Positions 5,011 to 5,159 of a stretch of DNA of 5,159 bases are shown in pieces. The stretch's first letter is position 1; each line of letters starts with the position of its first letter. Source of the DNA: Candidatus Poribacteria bacterium (GTDB lineage Bacteria > Poribacteria > WGA-4E > WGA-3G); the NCBI GenBank assembly GCA_028818995.1, contig JAPPMR010000525.1:1-5159 (forward strand). Reading direction: 5' to 3'. The translations under genes and the position numbers were made by a program. Under the pieces are notes generated by a model. It had not been told where the DNA came from. It searched no databases and saw nothing but the letters and a program-made list of their open reading frames with translations.

Positions 5011-5159
5011 CTACTCCTTTTCATAACTTGCACGCACGACCGTTTTAATTCCACCACGGATGTTAAAATCCCCTACAACTTCTGCTTTTCTCGGTTTGCA
5101 CGCCGCAACAAAATCCTCAAGCACTTTATTTACAACGTGTTCATGGAAAATACCGACAT
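5011..5159 (-). CDS. queF: NADPH-dependent preQ0 reductase QueF, C-terminal fragment at window edge
   Basis: The minus-strand frame entering at the right edge reads 48 residues and ends in TAG at 5013-5011. It begins [16 protein letters not shown] and continues through [12 protein letters not shown], ending ASYEKE. FHE followed by VN and a hydrophobic helix, then G-x-F-x-x-RGGI, is the C-terminal signature of QueF; the HE pair corresponds to His96 and Glu97 of the Bacillus enzyme, which contact the substrate. The catalytic Cys and Asp lie upstream, outside the window. QueF reduces the nitrile of 7-cyano-7-deazaguanine to the amine preQ1 for queuosine in tRNA wobble positions. The ending soon after RGGI fits the short, unimodal (type I) form. 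The gene converges on the oxidoreductase with a 35-bp gap. Confidence 0.88.
   Translation of the reverse strand, partial: VGIFHEHVVNKVLEDFVAACKPRKAEVVGDFNIRGGIKTVVRASYEKE

Overview
The window looks like a stretch of chromosome from an uncultivated, moderately AT-rich bacterium of the Candidatus Poribacteria type. That is an inference: it rests on the combination of secreted PD40/TolB-like propellers, a sugar-type Gfo/Idh/MocA oxidoreductase, many short palindromic repeats and a QueF gene, not on a phylogenetic marker. No tRNA, rRNA, CRISPR array or transposase gene is visible.

Left part (1-2555, minus strand): two tandem paralogous genes for exported six-bladed beta-propeller proteins. The left one (1-949) is open through the window edge, so its last residues are missing; the right one (1462-2484) is complete at 340 residues. 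The two are roughly 80% identical by eye and share the same 5' leader plan (an outer TTGTCG/CGACAA helix, exactly 21 nt, then the start codon, with GGAGGTG as ribosome binding site). The 512-bp gap between them is filled by an elaborate nested inverted repeat (about 1010-1315) that contains four copies of a small covarying hairpin, two in each orientation, and by a probable terminator for the right-hand gene.

Middle part (2556-3663, minus strand): a 293-residue exported beta-rich protein of unknown function. It has a textbook sigma-70 promoter (TTGACT, 17 bp, TATAAT) at 3635-3663 and an approximately 190-nt leader with at least two strong stem-loops. Only 71 bp, containing a 13-bp perfect hairpin, separate it from the downstream propeller gene, so the two may form an operon with a processing or attenuation element between them.

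Right part (3664-5159): an AT-rich divergent promoter region, then a plus-strand Gfo/Idh/MocA-family NAD(P)-dependent oxidoreductase (3947-4975), which meets the C-terminal end of a minus-strand queF gene (5011 to the edge) tail to tail. A 10-bp palindromic hairpin sits in the 35-bp gap and can serve both converging genes. The oxidoreductase and QueF act in unrelated pathways; nothing seen here links them functionally to the exported proteins.
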